A DNA stretch of 64,000 nucleotides from Pseudomonas sp. PD9R (lineage in GTDB: Bacteria > Pseudomonadota > Gammaproteobacteria > Pseudomonadales > Pseudomonadaceae), in contig NZ_JAHTMR010000013.1 of assembly GCF_019200975.1 (NCBI RefSeq), forward strand, positions 1 to 64,000, in the 5' to 3' direction. The notes below the pieces were generated by a model. The model saw nothing but the letters and a program-made list of their open reading frames with translations, did no database searches and was not told the origin of the DNA. Position numbers and translations under genes: made by a program. This document shows, one piece after another, positions 8,499 to 16,468 of the stretch (position 1 is the stretch's first letter; every line of letters begins with the position of its first letter).

Positions 8499-9287
8499 AT
8501 GACCCGTTACGCTCTGATCACTGGCGCTTCCAGCGGTATCGGCCTGGCACTGGCCGAAGCGCTGGCCCGGCGCGGCCGCAGCCTGATTCTGGTGGCCCGA
8601 CAGCGTGATCAGCTGGAAAGTATTGCAATTGAACTGACTCAACGTTTTGGCGTGGAAGTGTTGTTCCGTGCCTGTGACCTGGGCGAGCCGTTGCGGCTGT
8701 CCGGTTTCCTGCTGGAGCTGGAGGAAGGTGACCGACAGATCGATTTACTGGTCAACTGCGCCGGTATCGGTACTTGCGGCCCGTTCCTCGCGCAGGACTG
8801 GATGACCGAGCAAGACCTCATAGAAGTAAACATTCTGGCGCTGACTCGCCTGTGCCATGCCATCGGCAACAGCATGGCCTTGCAGGGTGGCGGGCAGATT
8901 CTGAATGTGGCCTCGGTCGCAGCTTTCCATCCCGGCCCTTGGATGAGCACCTATTACGCCAGCAAGGCATACGTGCTGCATTTTTCCGAAGGCTTGCGCG
9001 TCGAGCTGAAAAAATGCGCGGTCAAGGTCTCGGTCCTCTGCCCCGGCCCGACTCGCACCGGTTTTTTCCGCACCGCTCAACTGGACACCGACAAACTGGC
9101 CAACAGCAAATTGCTGATGAGCCCGGAAGAAGTCGCGCTCTACACCGTCAGGGCCCTGGATAAAAATCGCGCAATCATAATTCCGGGACGCCGCAACCGC
9201 TGGTTCGCTGCCCTGCCCCGGTTTGGCTCGCGCTGGCTGATCCGCACAATCACCGGCATGCTCATCAAGGCTCACTGCCCACGCTAA
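8499..9287 (+). CDS. Short-chain dehydrogenase/reductase
   Basis: A 262-residue SDR oxidoreductase of unknown substrate. TGASSGIG (residues 8-15) is the nucleotide-binding glycine motif and NCAGIG is the NNAG equivalent. The catalytic pair is Y152/K156 in YYASK. The C-terminus is longer than in minimal SDRs and ends basic and hydrophobic. I choose ATG 8499 over ATG 8487 because GGAG at 8489-8492 is correctly spaced for 8499. Corresponds in position to PAO1 PA0658. Confidence 0.88.
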   Translation: MTRYALITGASSGIGLALAEALARRGRSLILVARQRDQLESIAIELTQRFGVEVLFRACDLGEPLRLSGFLLELEEGDRQIDLLVNCAGIGTCGPFLAQDWMTEQDLIEVNILALTRLCHAIGNSMALQGGGQILNVASVAAFHPGPWMSTYYASKAYVLHFSEGLRVELKKCAVKVSVLCPGPTRTGFFRTAQLDTDKLANSKLLMSPEEVALYTVRALDKNRAIIIPGRRNRWFAALPRFGSRWLIRTITGMLIKAHCPR

Positions 9288-9368
9288 TCGAGCTACAAGG
9301 TAAAACGCTGGGCTCGAACAAATCCCATGAGTACACTCAGGCCAGCCCAAACAACGGAGAAAACAGCT

Positions 9369-9707
9369 GTGGATACTCTGTTCACCAAGATCATCAACCG
9401 GGAAATCCCGGCGAAGATCATTTACGAGGACGACCAGGTACTGGCCTTCCACGACATCGCCCCACAGGCACCGGTGCATTTTTTGGTAATTCCGAAGAAA
9501 GCGGTGCGCACCCTGAATGACCTGACCGAGGACGACAAGGCATTGGCCGGGCACATTCTGTTCACCGCCCAGCGTCTGGCACTGGAACTGGGTTGTGAAA
9601 AAGGCTTCCGCGTTGTCATGAACTGCAATGAAGAAGGTGGGCAGACTGTCTATCACATTCATATGCATGTGCTGGGTCAGCGCCAGATGCATTGGCCGCC
9701 GGGCTGA
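9369..9707 (+). CDS. HIT family nucleotide-binding protein (HinT-like)
   Basis: A 112-residue histidine-triad protein with the motif HIHMH at residues 96-100, followed by VLG. HinT enzymes hydrolyse nucleoside phosphoramidates. The translation start is a GTG at 9369 preceded by ACGGAG about 9 nt upstream; the family begins at the following DTLFTKIINREIPAKI. The frame is open to an ATG at 9327, but the 14 extra residues are not family-like. Alone on its transcript, followed by a large palindrome. Confidence 0.92.
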   Translation: MDTLFTKIINREIPAKIIYEDDQVLAFHDIAPQAPVHFLVIPKKAVRTLNDLTEDDKALAGHILFTAQRLALELGCEKGFRVVMNCNEEGGQTVYHIHMHVLGQRQMHWPPG

Positions 9708-9720
9708 TTCAACACGCCCA

Positions 9721-9788
9721 TGTAGGAGCACGGCTTGCCGGCGATGGCGTGATTGAGATCGCCATCGCCGGCAAGCCGTGCTCCTACA
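9721..9788. repeat. REP-type palindrome, class A
   Basis: Perfect 29-bp inverted arms (9721-9749 and 9760-9788) flank a 10-bp loop. The outer ends read TGTAGGAGC / GCTCCTACA, the signature of Pseudomonas REP doublets. It lies between the HIT gene and coq7 and would form a very stable RNA hairpin, so it may also stop transcription. Confidence 0.9.
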
Positions 9789-9882
9789 GGTTTGGTGGTA
9801 CTCCCACCCAGAAGTGACCCAGCGCAAACCTTCCCCGGCCGATTGGGTTAAACTGGCCGCCGAGATTCCCCTGGAGGTCAGC

Positions 9883-10530
9883 ATGACTACCCAACGTCAC
9901 TATTCGCCAATTGACCGACTTCTGCTGCAAGCCGATGCCGCGATGCGTACTTTGCTGCCCTCCAGTGGCCAGCCGTACCGTCCGTCGCCCGCCATCGTGC
10001 AGCCGGATGCGAAAATGAGCGACGAAGACACCCGTCACGTTGCCGGCCTGATGCGCATCAACCATACCGGTGAAGTCTGCGCCCAGGCGCTGTATCAGGG
10101 CCAAGCGCTGACCGCCAAGCTGCCGCAAGTGCGCGCCGCCATGGAGCATGCCGCCGAAGAAGAAATCGACCATCTGGTCTGGTGCGAACAACGCATCCAT
10201 CAGTTGGGCAGTCACACCAGCATTCTCAATCCGCTGTTTTACGGCATGTCTTTCGGGATTGGCGCGGTTGCCGGGTTGATCAGCGACAAAGTCAGCCTGG
10301 GGTTTGTTGCGGCGACCGAAGATCAAGTGTGCAAGCACTTGAACGAACACCTTGAGCAACTACCGGCCGAAGACGAAAAGTCCCGGGCGATTCTTGAGCA
10401 AATGCGTATTGATGAAGAGCAGCATGCTGAAAGTGCGCTGGAGGCTGGTGGTTTTAGATTTCCAGCACCGGTGAAGTTCGGGATGAGCTTGATGGCGAAA
10501 GTAATGACCAAGAGTACTTATCGAATCTGA
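9883..10530 (+). CDS. coq7: 2-nonaprenyl-3-methyl-6-methoxy-1,4-benzoquinol hydroxylase
   Basis: Di-iron monooxygenase for the penultimate step of ubiquinone synthesis. The 215-residue protein has two ExxH iron-binding motifs, E94-H97 (EEEIDH) and E178-H181 (DEEQH), as expected for the ferritin-like COQ7 fold. Start ATG 9883 has a strong GGAGG eight bases upstream; the longer frame from 9778 begins inside the palindrome and is rejected. Also called UbiF-equivalent in Pseudomonas. Convergent with speD. Confidence 0.95.
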   Translation: MTTQRHYSPIDRLLLQADAAMRTLLPSSGQPYRPSPAIVQPDAKMSDEDTRHVAGLMRINHTGEVCAQALYQGQALTAKLPQVRAAMEHAAEEEIDHLVWCEQRIHQLGSHTSILNPLFYGMSFGIGAVAGLISDKVSLGFVAATEDQVCKHLNEHLEQLPAEDEKSRAILEQMRIDEEQHAESALEAGGFRFPAPVKFGMSLMAKVMTKSTYRI

Positions 10531-10542
10531 CGTCAGTTTTTT

Positions 10543-10642
10543 TGTAGGAGCGAGCCTGCTCGCGAAAAACCTGAGGACGACACGTTCATCCAGAAAACAC
10601 GCGTTATCGTTAACGCCCATCGCGAGCAAGCTCGCTCCTGCA
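10543..10642. repeat. REP-type inverted pair, class A
   Basis: Arms 10543-10564 and 10621-10642 (22 bp, two mismatches) carry TGTAGGAGCGAGC...GCTCGCG in opposite orientation around a 56-bp spacer. Located between the convergent genes coq7 and speD. Confidence 0.85.
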
Positions 10643-10655
10643 AGGGCTAGACACG

Positions 10656-10690
10656 AAAAAGGCGACTACCGTGAGGGAGTCGCCTTTTTT
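10656..10690 (-). terminator. Bidirectional terminator of speD and coq7
   Basis: Stem GGCGACT / AGTCGCC with a ~9-nt loop, flanked by A5 and T6. It lies 15 nt downstream of the speD stop and also serves coq7 read-through. Confidence 0.88.
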
Positions 10691-10704
10691 GTGCTCGTTG
10701 AATC

Positions 10705-11499
10705 TTAGTTCGACATGTTGCGCGCGTAGAAGATTTCGAGCATTTCGTGTTTCACACGATCGGTCACCTGAGCACGTTGTTCCGAGGACAGGTTGCTGGT
10801 GGCGTCGCCGAACAGGTAGTTATCCAGTTCGAAATTCTTCAGCAGCATTTTGGTGTGGAACAGGTTTTCCTGGTACACGTTCACGTCGGTCATCTGATAC
10901 GCGTCGCGGGTGTCTTCGGAGAGGTAGTTCTGGATCGAGTTGATCTCGTGGTCGATGAAGTGTTTCTTGCCTTCAACGTCACGGGTGAAACCGCGCACAC
11001 GGTAATCCACGGTCACGATGTCCGAATCGAACTGGTGAATCAGGAAGTTGAGCGCTTTAAGCGGTGAAATGACGCCGCACGTCGACACGTCGATATCCAC
11101 ACGGAAAGTTGCAATACCGTCGACCGGATGGATTTCCGGGTAGGTGTGCACCGTGATGTGGCTCTTGTCGAGGTGGGCCAGGATAATTTCGGGCAACGGG
11201 CCCGGAGATTCTTCGATCTGGCTGTCGGTCGGCGTCACCGGCTCTTCAGAGATCAGAATCGTGACGCTGGCGCCCTGCGGCTCATAATCCTGACTGGCGA
11301 TGTTCAGGATGTTGGCACCAATGATATCGACAACTTCTGTGAGGATCTGCGTCAGGCGCTTGGCGTTGTACTCTTTATTGATGTACTCAACGTAAGCCTG
11401 TTGGTCTTGCGGGGTTTCCGCGTAGCAGATGTCATAGATGTTGAAGCTCAAGGTCTTTGTCAGGTTATTGAACCCGTGGAGCTTGAGTTTGCTTTTCAC
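10705..11499 (-). CDS. speD: S-adenosylmethionine decarboxylase proenzyme
   Basis: Makes decarboxylated SAM, the aminopropyl donor for spermidine. The 264-residue precursor is of the E. coli SpeD class. The self-cleavage site is visible as DK|SH, with K112 preceding S113 that becomes the pyruvoyl group, in HLDKSHITVHTYPE. Length matches E. coli SpeD. No speE is adjacent. It has a terminator just downstream and a 238-bp upstream region separating it from the OsmC gene. Confidence 0.96.
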   Translation of the reverse strand: MKSKLKLHGFNNLTKTLSFNIYDICYAETPQDQQAYVEYINKEYNAKRLTQILTEVVDIIGANILNIASQDYEPQGASVTILISEEPVTPTDSQIEESPGPLPEIILAHLDKSHITVHTYPEIHPVDGIATFRVDIDVSTCGVISPLKALNFLIHQFDSDIVTVDYRVRGFTRDVEGKKHFIDHEINSIQNYLSEDTRDAYQMTDVNVYQENLFHTKMLLKNFELDNYLFGDATSNLSSEQRAQVTDRVKHEMLEIFYARNMSN

Positions 11500-11737
11500 C
11501 GTTAAAAACTCTCTATGTATTGCGGCCCGGCCGCGTGATCAAGCATGCCCGTCAGATGCGAACGACGCACCTGCGTAGGACGGTTAACACCTCTTCGCGA
11601 TGGCGATTTTGGTTGTCTGTTCGGGTGCGCGGCCTGTCGGCTGACTGACCACTACCCTGAAAAAAGTGGCGCATTATGCAGACGTCGGCTTGGGATCGCC
11701 AGAGTCTGCACTGCTTTTATGATAGTTGAATGTCGAT

Positions 11738-12166
11738 TCAACCGAGCTCGATGATTTCGTAGTCGTGGGTAATCTCGACACCAGCGGCGCCGAGCATGAT
11801 CGATGCCGAGCAATACTTCTCGGCCGACAGCTCGATGGCACGCTTGACCTGGGCTTCTTTCAGGCCACGGCCCTTGACCACGAAGTGCATGTGAATCTTG
11901 GTGAAAACCTTTGGGTCTTCGGTCGCGCGCTCGGCTTCGAGGAAGGCTTCACAGCTTTCGACCGCCTGACGGGACTTCTTGAGGATGCTGACCACGTCGA
12001 AATTGCTGCAACCGCCGACACCCAGCAGGAGCATTTCCATTGGCCGGACACCCAGGTTACGACCGCCAGCATCGGGCGGACCGTCCATAACCACGACATG
12101 ACCGCTACCGGATTCGCCGAGGAACATGGCTTCGCCAGCCCATTGGATGCGTGCCTTCATCGCCAA
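11738..12166 (-). CDS. OsmC family protein
   Basis: A 142-residue OsmC/Ohr-superfamily protein, possibly a thiol peroxidase. The core GGCSNFDVVSILKK contains one conserved cysteine; a second cysteine follows in AVESCEAFLE, the spacing seen in the YhfA/OsmC-like branch. Not an Ohr by signature. Start at 12166 (MAMKARIQW) or two codons later. Divergent from vfr, the same arrangement as PAO1 PA0653-vfr. Specific substrate unknown. Confidence 0.87.
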   Translation of the reverse strand: MAMKARIQWAGEAMFLGESGSGHVVVMDGPPDAGGRNLGVRPMEMLLLGVGGCSNFDVVSILKKSRQAVESCEAFLEAERATEDPKVFTKIHMHFVVKGRGLKEAQVKRAIELSAEKYCSASIMLGAAGVEITHDYEIIELG

Positions 12167-12383
12167 GACTCCACTGTATAAAAAAGGGTCGCCAGCTTAG
12201 CACAGGCCCCGAGATTGACAGCGTCCGCCTTCCTAGGACATAACCTTCCGCCGTGTAGGTAAATTCTCGAATATTGCAAGAAGTGTCTGTTAAGCTGACG
12301 CCAATTCGCTGGCGCTTAGCCAGCTTTGCCGCAGCTTCCGCTATTCATAAAAAAACACCGTGCAGTCTTTTCGGGATTCAACC

Positions 12384-13028
12384 ATGGTTGCTATTGCCCC
12401 AACCCCCAAAATCAAGAACCTCGACAAACTGTTGATGCATTGCCAGCGTCGTCGCTATCAGGCCAAGAGCAACATCATTTGTGCCGGCGACCGCTCCGAA
12501 ACCCTGTCCTTCATTATTAAAGGCTCGGTCACCATTCTGATCGAGGATGACGACGGCCGCGAAATGATCATCGCGTACCTGAACGCCGGGGATTTTTTCG
12601 GTGAGCTGGGTCTGTTTGAACAAGCAGGACAGGAACAGGAACGCAGTGCCTGGGTGCGCGCCAAGGTCGAATGCGAAGTTGCGGAAATCAGCTACACGAA
12701 ATTCCGTGAGCTTTCGCAGCAGGATCCAGACATTCTTTACGTGGTAAGCGGACAAATCGCACAACGCCTGCGTAACACCACACGCAAGGTCGGTGACCTG
12801 GCGTTTTTTGACGTGACCGGTCGTGTCGCCCGTTGCCTGCTGGAACTGTGCAAGCAACCCGACGCGATGACCCACCCCGACGGCATGCAGATCAAGGTAA
12901 CCCGTCAGGAAATCGGGCGGATAGTCGGATGTTCCCGTGAGATGGTCGGTCGCGTACTCAAGGATCTGGAAGAACGCAACCTGGTGGACGTCAAAGGCAA
13001 GACCATGGTGGTCTTCGGTACGCGCTAA
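12384..13028 (+). CDS. vfr: Cyclic AMP receptor-like regulator Vfr
   Basis: CRP-family transcription factor that in P. aeruginosa binds cAMP and controls virulence and motility genes. The 214-residue protein starts MVAIAPTPKIK, exactly like known Vfr, so ATG 12384 is preferred over 12360. The cNMP-binding barrel includes GDFFGELGLFE (about residues 73-83). The C-terminal winged helix has RQEIGRIVGCSREMVGRVLK. The last residues VFGTR are conserved. In fluorescens-group strains its regulon is less virulence-centred. It is convergent with the lipoate ligase-like gene, only 10 bp apart, with no terminator visible. Confidence 0.96.
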   Translation: MVAIAPTPKIKNLDKLLMHCQRRRYQAKSNIICAGDRSETLSFIIKGSVTILIEDDDGREMIIAYLNAGDFFGELGLFEQAGQEQERSAWVRAKVECEVAEISYTKFRELSQQDPDILYVVSGQIAQRLRNTTRKVGDLAFFDVTGRVARCLLELCKQPDAMTHPDGMQIKVTRQEIGRIVGCSREMVGRVLKDLEERNLVDVKGKTMVVFGTR

Positions 13029-13038
13029 GCTCGCAAAC

Positions 13039-13740
13039 TTAGTCGCTGAACATCTGCGCCAGCATCAGTCGGTAAAGTGCATCGAGACGCTCAAGCGCAT
13101 CGGGCGCCGAGAACTTCTCATGCAGGGCGATGTGGCTTTCGGCGCGCACCCGCTGCTCCAGACCGCAGGCCTCGTTAAAGCGATTGACCGCCGCTACCAT
13201 CGATTCGCGCTCGTCATCCAGCAGCATCGCACCGTGCACCAATCCCACCGGACGTTGGCCACCCTGGCTCTGGCGCCAGCGTTGGGCAGTGCCGACCATT
13301 TTGCGTCCGTCGAGGTTGACGTTGAATCGGCCGTCGCAGAAAGCGCCTTCGATTTCACCTAGCGACGAAGTGCCACCCAGTTCATCCAGCAACTGACAGA
13401 TCGGGTCGCACAGACGCCGGTAACCGGATTCGATGCGGTTCAGATCGCCTTCGCTGCGCGGTGGTGCGTAAACCAGTGCGATGTTGATCGTTGTCGCTGA
13501 TTGCGGAACCGGTTCGCCACCGGTTTCACGCAGCAGCACCGGCCAGCCGGCAGCGGCGGAGACTTCACAGGCGTGGTCGAAGCCGGGTAGCCGGTTCAAG
13601 CGGCGCGGCATGACCAAGGCACGATCGCTCGGTTGCCAGAAGAGCAAGCCGAATTCCGCGTCGCCGGCGCAGACTGACGCCAACAAATCCTGCTCGGCTT
13701 GCAGTCCGGCTTCGATGGTCAGGGAGATAGGTGAGCTCAT
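13039..13740 (-). CDS. Lipoate-protein ligase A family protein
   Basis: A 233-residue protein of the BPL/LplA/LipB fold. The ligand-loop motif RRxTGGGxVxHD of true LplA appears here only as RETGGEPVPQ. The catalytic-lysine segment is present as RKMVGTAQRWRQ. So it may be an active lipoyl/octanoyl transferase with an altered site, or act on another substrate. ATG 13740 follows GGAAG with 5-nt spacing; ATG 13752 is possible. It is not between vfr and trpC in PAO1 as I recall, so it is an addition in this lineage. Confidence 0.78.
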   Translation of the reverse strand: MSSPISLTIEAGLQAEQDLLASVCAGDAEFGLLFWQPSDRALVMPRRLNRLPGFDHACEVSAAAGWPVLLRETGGEPVPQSATTINIALVYAPPRSEGDLNRIESGYRRLCDPICQLLDELGGTSSLGEIEGAFCDGRFNVNLDGRKMVGTAQRWRQSQGGQRPVGLVHGAMLLDDERESMVAAVNRFNEACGLEQRVRAESHIALHEKFSAPDALERLDALYRLMLAQMFSD

Positions 13741-13788
13741 AAGGTCTTCCATAGGACGGTCAGTCTGTGGTGCATCTTATGCCGCCTT

Positions 13789-13859
13789 CGCGAGCAGGCT
13801 CACTCCCACATGAGATTTTTGGCGGCCCAGGATCTTTTGTAGGAGCGAGCCTGCTCGCG
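13789..13859. repeat. REP-type inverted pair, class A
   Basis: Arms 13789-13810 and 13838-13859 (22 bp, two mismatches) with CGCGAGCAGGCTC and its complement. Lies between the trpC stop and the lipoate ligase-like gene, 11 nt from trpC, and may form the trpGDC transcript end. Confidence 0.8.
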
Positions 13860-13870
13860 CAAGGGTTGAC

Positions 13871-14707
13871 TCAGTCGAGGGTCGATCCGCTGACAGGAAC
13901 GCCACGCTCAGGGAAGAACAGGCGCTGCAACTCAGTACCCGGGCTTTCGGCGCGCATGAACGCCTCACCGACCAGGAACGCGTAAACGTCGCTGATTTCC
14001 ATCAGTTCGACATCAGCACGGTTGAGGATCCCACTCTCGGTGATCACCAGACGATCACGTGGAATACGCGGCAACAGGTCGAGGGTCGTTTCCAGGCTGA
14101 CATCGAAAGTGTGCAGGTTGCGGTTGTTCACGCCGACCAGAGGCGTGTCGAGGGTTTTCAAGGCCCGCTCCAACTCGTCGCCATCATGGACTTCCACCAG
14201 CACGTCAAGGCCGACGCTTTTGGCAACCGATGCCAACTCGGCCATCTTCACGTCGTCCAGAGCGGAGACGATCAACAGCACGCAATCCGCGCCCAGCGCC
14301 CGGGCTTCGACGATCTGGTACGGATCGATCATGAAGTCCTTGCGGATCACCGGCAGTTTGCACGCTGCACGGGCCTGCTGCAGGTATACATCGGCGCCCT
14401 GGAAGTAATCGATATCGGTGAGCACCGACAAACAGGTCGCGCCGCCCTTCTCGTAGCTTTTAGCGATATCGGCAGGAACGAAGTTCGCGCGGATCACACC
14501 TTTGCTCGGCGACGCTTTTTTGATTTCAGCAATGACTGCCGGCTGCTTCAGCTTGGCCTGGGCCAGCAACGCCTTGGCAAAGCCACGGGGTGCATCGGCC
14601 GCCTTGGCCAGACTTTCCAGCTCGGCGAGGCTTACGCGAGCACTACGCTCGGCAACTTCCTCGACCTTGCGCGCCAGAATGTTCTCCAGAACCGTCGGTA
14701 CACTCAT
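13871..14707 (-). CDS. trpC: Indole-3-glycerol phosphate synthase
   Basis: Ring closure of CdRP to indole-3-glycerol phosphate in tryptophan synthesis. The 278-residue TIM barrel has the N-terminal VLENILARKVEEV helix, the catalytic-lysine motif IKKASPSKG (about residues 62-70), and later KDFMIDPYQI and NNRNLHTF. It is monofunctional (no TrpF fusion), as usual in Pseudomonas. Its ATG overlaps the trpD stop by 4 nt, so trpG-trpD-trpC form one operon. Confidence 0.97.
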   Translation of the reverse strand: MSVPTVLENILARKVEEVAERSARVSLAELESLAKAADAPRGFAKALLAQAKLKQPAVIAEIKKASPSKGVIRANFVPADIAKSYEKGGATCLSVLTDIDYFQGADVYLQQARAACKLPVIRKDFMIDPYQIVEARALGADCVLLIVSALDDVKMAELASVAKSVGLDVLVEVHDGDELERALKTLDTPLVGVNNRNLHTFDVSLETTLDLLPRIPRDRLVITESGILNRADVELMEISDVYAFLVGEAFMRAESPGTELQRLFFPERGVPVSGSTLD

Positions 14708-15753
14708 CCCTCATTCTCCACTTTGAATACCGCGGTAAATGCACCCAGCTCTTCGAGTTTTTCCCGAGCGAGGCCGGTGTGCAGCGCATCGTGCGCCAGG
14801 GCAACACCCTCTTTCAAACTGCTCGCATGGTCGGCGGCGTACAACGCGGCACCGGCATTGAGCATGATCATCTCGGCGGCTTTCTGACCGTTTTCGGTCT
14901 TGCGCTTGCCTAATGCATCACGAATCAACTCAAGGGACGCCGCTGGGCTGTCCACCGCCAGGCCGTGCAGGCTCTGGCTCTTCATGCCCAAATCTTCCGG
15001 CTCGACCCAATACTCGGTGATCTGGTCATTTTTCAGTTCTGCGACAAAGGTCGGCGCTGCCAGGCTGAACTCGTCCAGACCATCCTTCGAATGCACCACC
15101 AGCACATGCTTGCTGCCCAGGCGCTGCAAGACTTCGGCCAATGGCCGGCACAATGCCTGGGTGAACACGCCCACCACCTGATGTTTCACACCGGCCGGAT
15201 TCGTAAGCGGGCCGAGCATGTTGAACAGGGTACGCAAGCCGAGATCACGGCGCGGGCCGGCAGCGTACTTCATGGCACTGTGGTGGGTCTGGGCAAACAT
15301 GAAACCGATGCCGACGTTATCGATGCAGCGCGCCACCTGAACCGGGGTCAGGTTCAGGTAGATACCCGCCGCCTCCAGCAAGTCGGCACTGCCACTTTTG
15401 CCCGAAACCGCACGGTTACCGTGCTTGGCCACGGTGCAACCGGCCGCCGCGACCACGAACGAGGAAGCGGTCGACACGTTGAAAATATTGGCACCGTCAC
15501 CGCCAGTACCCACCACATCGACCACGCCGTCGAGGGTCTTGAGTTCGACCTTGTCGGCCAGTTCGCGCATGACCGACACGGCACCAACGATTTCGTCGAT
15601 GCTTTCGCTCTTCATGCGCATGGCCATCATGAACGCGCCAATCTGCGCGTCGGTGCATTGGCCAGTCATGATTTCGCGCATCACATCGCGCATTTCATCG
15701 GTGCTGAGGTCGAGGTGATCGACGATACGGCCCAGGGCTGTCTTGATATTCAT
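14704..15753 (-). CDS. trpD: Anthranilate phosphoribosyltransferase
   Basis: Transfers phosphoribose from PRPP to anthranilate. The 349-residue protein has the GTGGDGANIFN motif (about residues 82-92) and KHGNRAVSGKSGSADLLEA, which bind PRPP and magnesium. Full length for the family. It starts 9 nt after trpG and overlaps trpC by 4 nt. Confidence 0.97.
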   Translation of the reverse strand: MNIKTALGRIVDHLDLSTDEMRDVMREIMTGQCTDAQIGAFMMAMRMKSESIDEIVGAVSVMRELADKVELKTLDGVVDVVGTGGDGANIFNVSTASSFVVAAAGCTVAKHGNRAVSGKSGSADLLEAAGIYLNLTPVQVARCIDNVGIGFMFAQTHHSAMKYAAGPRRDLGLRTLFNMLGPLTNPAGVKHQVVGVFTQALCRPLAEVLQRLGSKHVLVVHSKDGLDEFSLAAPTFVAELKNDQITEYWVEPEDLGMKSQSLHGLAVDSPAASLELIRDALGKRKTENGQKAAEMIMLNAGAALYAADHASSLKEGVALAHDALHTGLAREKLEELGAFTAVFKVENEG

Positions 15754-15762
15754 GAAAAGTCC

Positions 15763-16356
15763 TTAGCGCGTGCCGCCGGTTTGTTTGAGGAAGTTCGCGA
15801 ACAGTTCATGGCCCTGCTCGGTGAGGATCGACTCAGGGTGGAACTGCACGCCTTCAATGTTCAGTGTCTTATGGCGCAGGCCCATGATCTCGTCGACCGA
15901 ACCGTCTTCGAGCTGGGTCCAGGCTGTTAGCTCCAGGCAATCCGGCAGGGTTTCGCGTTTGACGATCAACGAATGATAGCGGGTAACCGTCAGCGGATTG
16001 TTCAGGCCAGCGAACACACCTTTGTCCTCGTGGAAGACCGGGCTGGTCTTGCCGTGCATGACTTGGCGCGCACGAACCACATCGCCGCCAAAGGCCTGGC
16101 CGATGGACTGATGGCCCAGGCACACACCAAGAATCGGCAGCTTGCCGGCGAAATGCTTGATCGCCTCAATCGAAATGCCGGCTTCGGTCGGCGTGCACGG
16201 ACCTGGAGACACGACGATGCGCTCAGGGTTGAGGGCTTCGATTTCAGCAATGGTGAGTTCATCGTTGCGCACGACTTTGACCTGGGAGCCCAGCTCACCA
16301 AGGTATTGCACAACGTTGTAGGTAAAAGAGTCGTAGTTATCGATCATCAGCAACAT
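15763..16356 (-). CDS. trpG: Anthranilate synthase glutaminase subunit
   Basis: Class I glutamine amidotransferase that supplies ammonia to TrpE. 197 residues with the nucleophile C79 in GVCLGHQ, the PGPCTP loop (51-56) and the catalytic His/Glu pair in VQFHPES. In Pseudomonas TrpG serves tryptophan synthesis together with TrpE; a paralogous pair may serve other pathways. First gene of trpGDC. Only 112 bp separate it from trpE. Confidence 0.96.
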   Translation of the reverse strand: MLLMIDNYDSFTYNVVQYLGELGSQVKVVRNDELTIAEIEALNPERIVVSPGPCTPTEAGISIEAIKHFAGKLPILGVCLGHQSIGQAFGGDVVRARQVMHGKTSPVFHEDKGVFAGLNNPLTVTRYHSLIVKRETLPDCLELTAWTQLEDGSVDEIMGLRHKTLNIEGVQFHPESILTEQGHELFANFLKQTGGTR

Positions 16357-16468
16357 GGCGTTAAGAACCTCTTGAATTCACTGACTACTAATACAGCCTC
16401 GGATGAATCGCCCGCTGCGGCCTGCGCTTGATTGGTCAAGGCGGCCGGCATACGAGTCAGTTCATGGG
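16357..16468. other. Compact trpE-trpG junction (no tailocin)
   Basis: The 112 bp between the trpE stop and the trpG start contain no gene, no attachment-like duplication and no Trp-rich leader peptide that I can find. In P. aeruginosa the R- and F-pyocin cluster occupies this junction. Here it is absent and the genes remain collinear. Confidence 0.8.

Noticed and set aside
9721..9788. CRISPR-like or att-like palindrome
   Set aside because: A single inverted doublet with REP ends repeated elsewhere in the window; no regular direct repeats with spacers and no cas genes.
16357..16468. Trp leader peptide for trpGDC
   Set aside because: The short frames between trpE and trpG have no Trp codons and no terminator-like hairpin.
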